NCBI GenBank assembly: GCA_036927565.1
Contig: JAYESD010000001.1
Location: 69,459,751 to 69,523,750 of the forward strand
Direction of reading: 5' to 3'
From: Tuctoria greenei
Taxonomy: Eukaryota > Streptophyta > Magnoliopsida > Poales > Poaceae
DNA: 64,000 nt
Shown here: positions 57,982 to 64,000 of the stretch, piece after piece
Position numbering within the stretch: the stretch's first letter is position 1
Layout: each line of letters starts with the position of its first letter
Notes under the pieces: generated by a model
Databases searched by the model: none
Told to the model about the DNA's origin: nothing
What the model saw: only the letters and a program-made list of their open reading frames with translations
Program-made: the position numbers and the translations under genes

Positions 57982-59705
57982 TGTGACATCCGGTTCTAAA
58001 ATATGAACCAAGTGCAGTTTATGTGTGCCCAGGATGTTGCTTCTCACATACATATCAATATCACAAATGATAATCAGAATTTAACCATGTCATGAATAGT
58101 ACGAATACCTTTATTCTATTGTAGCGGAAAATAAACTAGTGTAGGCGACTCCAACTCCACAGGCAATCGATGGTAGCATGCACGCCTAGTGCTCCACGCT
58201 GCCTTCCAAAATATCTCTTGTAGCCGAATTAATTGTGGGAATAACAAGGGTGAGTACATGTCGTACTCAGCAAGTGTGGAAAAGTATGATATGTAGATAA
58301 AAACAAGGATGGTAATAAATGGCTAATTGCATAAAAGTACATTTTATAAACATGTAACCCATGTAATTATCATAATCCATATAACATTCTCATTTACATG
58401 ATACCTCATTTATAATCAACCATCAATTAATATCATTACCTTATGTAAATTTGATCTCTTGTCATAACTAACCATACTCATATGACATAATCAATCCCAT
58501 ACTGAACCATCCCAAAACTCAAGTCCAATTCTAATCATAGTTTTTAACACTTTGCAGAGGTTGTACCACTTTACCCACATGTTCGTGATTTCATCATTTT
58601 TTGATTACTAAGAAACCTCCATTATGCCGTCTCACACTTTAGTAGGTGTGTGGCCAAGAGATCACAAAATAGCCTTTCAAAAGGGACTACTAGTATGTAC
58701 GGCCTCACTAAGGTTTCACCAGCAGGCTTGAATCTCCATTCTCCCACCCACGGGCCCCTCGTGTGCGATGTGGATCCTAGGGTAGACCTACTCGACTCCC
58801 ATTCCCCGCGCAATCCAATGGTCCATACAATACTAGCAGCACACCTAATTATTCAGCTACGCTGCACCCATACATGGCCTTGTGGTGGCACTGTTGTCCG
58901 GGCATATATTTGCATGAACCGGTCCTTAGATCTAAGGCAAGCAAAACCACCGTACCACTCAACCCATTCCACAAAACCATGCTTGCTTAGATCACCTAAG
59001 TTCCATATTGCTAATTTAATCATTATCTTATTACCATCCCAAATTCTCATAATTAAAGTTGTCAAGCATATTAAAGTTACCCATAACCTGTGTAGCGATG
59101 CGGTGCAAAAGAGAAAAATACCCATACCTGACTCATCATGTATATCACAGCGACAAGGAGTGGCATACAATGCTAGTAAACTCGTACGTATGGGCTTTCC
59201 ATCATATTGACACGAGTACACAATTTTGCAAACAAAACATATAATAAAAACGGGATCAATATGATCAAGGACACTTGCCTTTATATCCCGCAATTTAGTG
59301 CTCAAGCAATTCCAAGTCTTGCACATGAAGGTCCTCGGATATTCGCTTCTCGATTGTAACCACTTGAGCGTACCTGTCTACTCGCAATCAAGCACATACA
59401 CATACAAACATACACAATAAATGCATTGCAAATACTATCAATATGCAAAATATGGATGCATAAAGAAAATTTCTTTGTATTTATGTTAGATAAATTTCTA
59501 TGGTTTTTTAATAATTTTCGCTAATGATTTTTTATTTATTTGAGCAAGTTTGGAATAAATTACAATTAATTTAGAGACAAAAGATTAACTCCAGAACGTT
59601 AAATAGGATAAAAATCTTATAAGTAAGTTCTACAATTTACTCTCGGTGCACAAGAGGCAGCGGTAGTTTTTTTTTTCACTGGAGTATGGTAGAGGGCATC
59701 CTTGG

Positions 59706-59716
59706 CCTTTTTATAG
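59706..59716 (-). promoter_or_regulatory. TATA box of the solo LTR
   Basis: CTATAAAAAGG on the minus strand, with GGGGCGCGGCC directly beyond it in the sense direction of the opposite strand. The equivalent box in the neighbouring LTR is CCTATATAAG at 63642-63651. Confidence 0.65.
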
Positions 59717-59787
59717 GGGCGCGGCCAGGCTACCAAGAGTCCCAATGGGCCTTGGTACAGGGCGAGCTACGTACGCTAGGAACTTAA

Positions 59788-60410
59788 GGCCCCGTTTGGA
59801 TGGATGAAACATTTCTGATTCTGGTTAGAATCACTTGAAACTGATCCAAACAGCAAAAAAGAGAAATGTTCCAGGGGAGAAACATTCTTAAGTGATTCAC
59901 TTTTTTGAACTGTGGAGGTGAAACACCTTAAAAGGTGTTCCACACCTTGGAACACTTTGGTCAATCGTAACTCAGGTCTACGTTATAGAAAAATTACGAA
60001 GATTTGCCATCACCTTAGAATAATGCTTCAAATCAGTGGCCAAAATTTTTTATCTTCATTTTTTCTGAACTCGTCAACATGATAATACAAACAAAATAAA
60101 AACTTACAGCAACCAAATAACAACCATGATATGTTACAACATTCTCACTAGGGGTCAACATTACGACTGGAGGCTTTTTTTTGTATTTTCAACATCATTA
60201 CATAATCACAAACATAAATGAAAAACAACTACAAATCAGCCAGGGTTAAATGGGTCAATTAAACATTTCTCTTCTCTCTTCTGAAACTGAAATAGATATG
60301 CCAGTCAAACGGTTTCTAAAGTGATTCTATTCCCGAGTCTGAAACAGTTTCAGCATTGGAACTAAAAAATTTCTGATTCTGTGTGAATCTGGAACTGTAC
60401 CAAATGGGCC
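59788..60410. mobile_element. hAT-like MITE in the solo LTR
   Basis: Termini GGCCCCGTTTGG and CCAAATGGGCC form an imperfect inverted repeat typical of hAT-type miniature elements of grasses. Both ends contain ATTTCTGATTCTG in direct orientation. No coding sequence is inside. An 8-bp target duplication is not visible (GAACTTAA and AGAGGCGG), so the exact ends or the duplication have decayed. Confidence 0.5.
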
Positions 60411-60632
60411 AGAGGCGGTGGGTCTTTTTTCTTATATGGCTTGGGATGGCCTCGTGGAGAGTCCGGAACTACCAGGGAACCGAAGCCCCGCTCGGTTAAG
60501 ATTTGCTGGCTGGCTGGCTTCTTTTTCTTTTTTTTTTCAATTTGTTTTTACATTTTTTTCTGTTCTATTGTTTTTTATCTTAGTACTTTTTTTTTAGCTG
60601 GCGGCTGTCTACGGTACTAGAAGCGCTGCGCG

Positions 60633-60897
60633 GAAGGTTCCATGCATGTCGGGAAGGTTCCAGGACGAGTCCCACCCTTTTTCTAGAGAAACTACCAGCC
60701 CTCGTGAACCTCCCTCGGAAAATTCTAGATCATTCTACTAGAAACTTCTAGAACCTTCATCTTGAAACTTCTGGAACTTTCCCTTGTAAAATTCTAGAAC
60801 CTTCTCCAGGAAACTTCCATAAAGTTTTGAAAGGTTCCAAATACCTCTGGAAAATTCCAAAAACTTCTGGAAGGTTCCAAAAACTTCATGAAAGTTC
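60633..60897. promoter_or_regulatory. heat-shock-element-like array in LTR U3
   Basis: A cluster of alternating GAA and TTC modules with two-base spacing. Perfect four-module sites GAAACTTCTAGAACCTTC (60741-60758) and GAAACTTCTGGAACTTTC (60764-60781). Three-module sites at 60792-60804, 60865-60877 and 60885-60897. Two-module sites at 60633-60640, 60653-60660, 60810-60817 and 60850-60857. The nGAAnnTTCnnGAAn form is the binding site of heat-shock factors. It lies upstream of the TATA box on the minus strand. Confidence 0.75.
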
Positions 60898-61232
60898 AAT
60901 GTTTCCTTTCTTTATATTCTATTTTATTTTATTATTCTTATTAATTATTGTTTCTTTCTTTCGTTCATATTAAATTTTCTTTTTCTTTATTTCTTTCCTT
61001 CCATATTTGTTATGTCAATTTAATTGCTCTTAGGTATCAATTCTGGTAAATAAATTACTTTTAGCTTATTTATTTTGGTAATAAATTTTCAATACATGAG
61101 GATTAATGCAAAATGCAAGATGAGATGCATATATTTTATATTTTTCTTTATAAAAATAATTTCTTCATATTATTAACTTCTAACTTCCTATTCAAAATTT
61201 AATTCGTCAAAGTTTGAAATCGGGATGTTACA

Positions 61233-61237
61233 ACAGT
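61233..61237. repeat. target site duplication of solo LTR, right
   Basis: ACAGT, identical to 57977-57981. Confidence 0.93.
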
Positions 61238-61456
61238 GATTATGCCAACTTCAAGAAGATTGTTGATATGGCTATTGTGATTGAAAATAAGGTCTGTGAG
61301 ATAGAATAGGATGGAAAGAGGAAGATACAATATCATGGACATCCACGAGGAAGCAGTGTTCGCCCTCGCTATGCACTGCCTACCGCACCATACTACAACC
61401 CACCTGCTTCTGCATATCGCCCCACGCCTAAATTAACCACCGCAACAACGCCCTCC
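61238..61456 (+). pseudogene. gag: gypsy gag, second part (element E)
   Basis: Continuation of the gag frame after the solo LTR: DYANFKKIVDMAIVIENK, a stop (TAG at about 61306), then RGSSVRPRYALPTAPYY and a Pro-rich linker. Without one copy of the 5-bp duplication the two parts are in the same frame. It is cut at 61457 by a second LTR before any zinc knuckle is reached. Confidence 0.85.
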
Positions 61457-64000
61457 TGTGACACCCGGTTTCGAAAATGAACCAAGTGTGATAAAACCAT
61501 AAACAGATAAACACTATCTCGTATTCTAGGATTTTTAACACACATACACAAGTGATTCACAAACGATAAACAGATAAAATCAGGTCTCGAATAATAACAC
61601 TAATAATAGTACCTTATTACAAACCAAATAGTCTCGAATACAAGCTCTAAACAACTGCAGCGGAAAACACTTAACACTAATGACTCCAACATCACAGGCA
61701 AGCTTGACGGTAACACGCACGCCTAGAACTTCATAAATACCTTCCGGTAATCCACATCGACGCCAGCATACGAATTTGTTGGGGGAATTGCAAGGGTGAG
61801 CACATGTCGTATTCAGCAAATTTCAAAAAGTATGATATGTAGCTTAAACAATGAATGATAATAAATAGTGGCTAATTGCATAAGAGTACATTCAAAACAT
61901 TTGAAAATGCAATTATATCATCATTAAGTAAGGTCCTTCCCAAAATAAGTCAAATAACATTAATTTCAACTTAAGTAACCAATACCAACAATAATAATCC
62001 ATAATCAATTCATAACTGCTCATTTGTCTCAATTTCATTATGTCCATATTCCACAACCTATTAATTAACCAATACAAATTCCCAATTCAGTTCCAGCCAT
62101 TAAACCAAGTTAAAGTTCCGTAACTCCAATCATGTGAGGGCCCAGATTGCTTATAACCGGGAGCACAACTATCATGATAGTTTTCAACACACTCTGCAGA
62201 GGTTGTACCACTTTACCGACAAGTTCGTGATTACATCACTTTTCGATGACTTAGGAATCTTAATTATGCCGTCTCACACTTTTTTAGGGGTGTGGCCAAG
62301 AGATCAAAAAATAGCTTTTACAAAGTGATTACTGACCTATTTTGACCCCACTCAGGTTTTACCAGTGGTGATGTCTCCAACTGAGTACATCCAACCAAGG
62401 GCCCCCTCTTGAGCCATTCGGTCCCAGGTTAGTCCCACCATCACTGCAAACCCATCCGGCTACCCCTTCCTCGAGCCTTCCTAATGGTCCAAATAGTACT
62501 GGCAATACACTAATTAGTCAGCTAAGCCGCACCCATACATGTCCCTATGGTGGCGATATAAATCCCGGATGGTCGCTTTACGAATCGGTCCTTAGATCTA
62601 AAGGAAGCAAAACCACCAAAACAGTCCAAACCATTCCACATAATTGGCTTGTTTAGATCTTTATGCACCATGTTGCTAAAGCATCATTATTATCAAATTC
62701 CACCATTCATGTGTTCAATAGTTCATGATTAAGCAATATGATTATTTCTCAAACTCAATTGAGTATGGCGAAGCAAAAGTGTAAAATACCCTTCCCAACT
62801 CTCTACATTATGTTCAAGCAATAAGGGTAGTCATACAAGACTAGTAAACTCCTATAATTGGGTTTTCCCATCAATTTGACACAAGCATTCAATTTTGCAA
62901 ACAAAACATTTAAAAACCTCGATCAAAATGATCAAGGGCACTTGCCTTGCTCTTGAGCTTGGTTTGGATCGAAAGCTTTGAAGTTCTGGTTCTGCAGGTC
63001 CTCGAAAGCACTCTCGACAGCGACACCTTCTATTTCGTGCGACAAACATGCAAAACAAACCATAGAATCAAATAATGCTCACATATTACTCAATATGCCA
63101 TGATATGCATGATTTTTGCAATTGTGAAGTAAAACTTGTTAATGAGTTGTTATTAATGTTTACTAACTAGTTCTAATGGTTTTTAACAAGTTTGAACAAG
63201 TATTGAATTGATTTAGATCAAATTGGGATTAATTCAGCCTGAAATAGATCAGAACACCGGACAAGTCCTGTTACAAGGCCAGCCTAGTCCGCCCTGTCCA
63301 GAACTGCAGAAATAGGGTTTTCTGGACAGCAAGGATTGGGGTTGAATTGACGTGGGAAGGTGAATATAGAGGGTGTACCGTGTGTTTAGAGATCCAATGA
63401 TCAATAATTGGGTGCAATGCTTGAATCTTGACAGCTAGAGCTTGATAAGAGGTGTTGATGACGATTCGGTGATGAAGAACGTTGATGTCAAGAAGTTCAT
63501 GAAGATTGCACTTGCTCGATCCTTCTCCTTCTTCTCCTCCTTCTCCTCGCTGCTGGATCGTCACTTGATGGCGACACACAAGCAAAGATGGCAGCAAGGG
63601 GGATTTTTCCAATGTGTGGGGAGGTGTGGGGTATTGGGTTGCTTATATAGGGGTGGAGAGGTAGGGTTTTGGTGTGAATTCCAAGTAGAATTCGGTGGGG
63701 GACGAGTAGGGGCCGTGGTGGGGTCTACTTGGGCTCCTCTGAGGTTGGGCACAAAGTTCTTGGGCCCAATTAAGGCATCCAAATCAGATTCAGTAGGCCG
63801 GACTAGTCCACAACAAGACCGGACAAGTCCATTTTGGAATAGAGAGGTTGTCGGAGAAGTCCGATATGGAAGGCCAGACAAGTCCGGGGTTGCAAAATAA
63901 AAAGCTTTCGGACAGAAAACTAGATAGAATCGGACTAGTCCTCTTGGACAACGGACAAGTCTGGGCAACATCAGAACCATCAATCGGACTAGTCTTTGCA
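61457..64000 (-). mobile_element. gypsy LTR, second copy, cut by window end
   Basis: It begins TGTGACACCCGG and follows the solo LTR: GCAGCGGAAAACAC, ACACGCACGCCTAG, a GTGAGCACATGTCG block, then GCAGAGGTTGTACCAC. TATA box CCTATATAAG on the minus strand at 63642-63651; a leader with CTTCTCC repeats is at 63524-63560. GGACTAGTCC and GGACAAGTCC words occur at 63250-63300 and 63790-64000. CCTCC precedes the insertion. Whether it is a solo LTR or belongs to a complete element cannot be seen. Confidence 0.8.

Larger units (their letters stand above)
57982..61232 (-). mobile_element. solo gypsy LTR inserted in gag of E
   Basis: 3251 bp from TGTGACATCCGG to GGGATGTTACA, with perfect ACAGT duplications on both sides and no internal region, so it is a solo LTR made by recombination. 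It is related to the LTR starting at 61457 (shared GCAGAGGTTGTACCAC and ATTATGCCGTCTCACAC blocks). TATA box CTATAAAAAGG on the minus strand at 59706-59716 sets the orientation. A hAT-like MITE and a heat-shock-element array lie in U3. Confidence 0.92.

Noticed and set aside
58650..59326. ORFs of 186 and 157 residues on opposite strands
   Set aside because: Both lie inside the solo LTR and overlap each other; the related LTR at 61457 does not keep either frame.
59788..60410. A hAT element with an 8-bp target duplication
   Set aside because: The inverted termini support a MITE, but no 8-bp duplication is visible, so it is reported only at moderate confidence without the duplication.
63271..63983. 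ORFs of 113-152 residues at the window end
   Set aside because: They are inside the second gypsy LTR, on both strands, with low-complexity Ser/Phe and Pro stretches; no domain.
1..64000. Host protein-coding or tRNA genes
   Set aside because: No multi-exon host gene with recognisable domains, no tRNA cloverleaf and no rRNA was seen; coding similarity is to transposable elements, apart from one unassigned decayed ORF at 52695-53265.

Overview
The window is a block of nested transposable elements from a large plant genome, almost certainly a grass. The Ty1/copia and Ty3/gypsy protein fragments, the CACTA transposase fragments with CACTACA termini, and gypsy ORFs of the type abundant in Poaceae all point there; the species cannot be read from the sequence. 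I found no intact host gene, rRNA, tRNA or CRISPR array. Almost all coding sequence is decayed retrotransposon gag-pol.

Layout. (1) 1-14290: a copia family on the minus strand lies within gypsy-LTR-like sequence. It forms a tandem of three parts sharing an LTR: a partial unit (1677-4279), an LTR (4280-6001), a full internal region (6002-11422) and a second LTR (11423-13173). (2) 14290-19023: a decayed gypsy element on the plus strand, called H, with a gag-like ORF, a conserved hairpin, a polypurine tract and a 3' LTR. It abuts the transposase of a CACTA element (19024-21520). (3) 21521-27799: a gypsy element on the plus strand, called G. Its 5' LTR is split by a complete small CACTA element (22974-24826); gag, protease and RT relics follow. 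(4) 27800-52651: a deep nest. An LTR fragment (D') cuts G, gypsy element A (minus) sits in D', Sirevirus-like copia B (minus) sits in A, and a complete gypsy element C (37615-45982, minus, perfect 5-bp target duplication ATAAC) sits in the integrase of B. (5) 52652-64000: a decayed ORF of unknown function, a long gypsy LTR (D), and a gypsy gag (E, plus strand) hit twice by LTRs of one family. The first is a solo LTR (57982-61232) with a perfect ACAGT duplication; the second runs off the window end.

How the parts relate. The LTR ends, primer binding sites, polypurine tracts and target duplications give a relative order of insertion: G, then D', then A, then B, then C. Elements A, C and H share related LTRs and a related 3' internal region, so they form one largely non-coding gypsy family. 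F, the 5' LTR of G, is also related and shows the ancestral LTR end.

The least ordinary signals are: a dense array of perfect heat-shock-element motifs in the U3 of the solo LTR; arrays of the palindrome GGACTAGTCC shared by a copia LTR and an unrelated gypsy LTR; an LTR end in C that has absorbed a primer-binding-site copy; a 78-bp minisatellite (26 codons per unit) in C; a third ORF downstream of pol in copia B; and a 5' LTR of B that has lost its TATA box while the 3' LTR keeps it.
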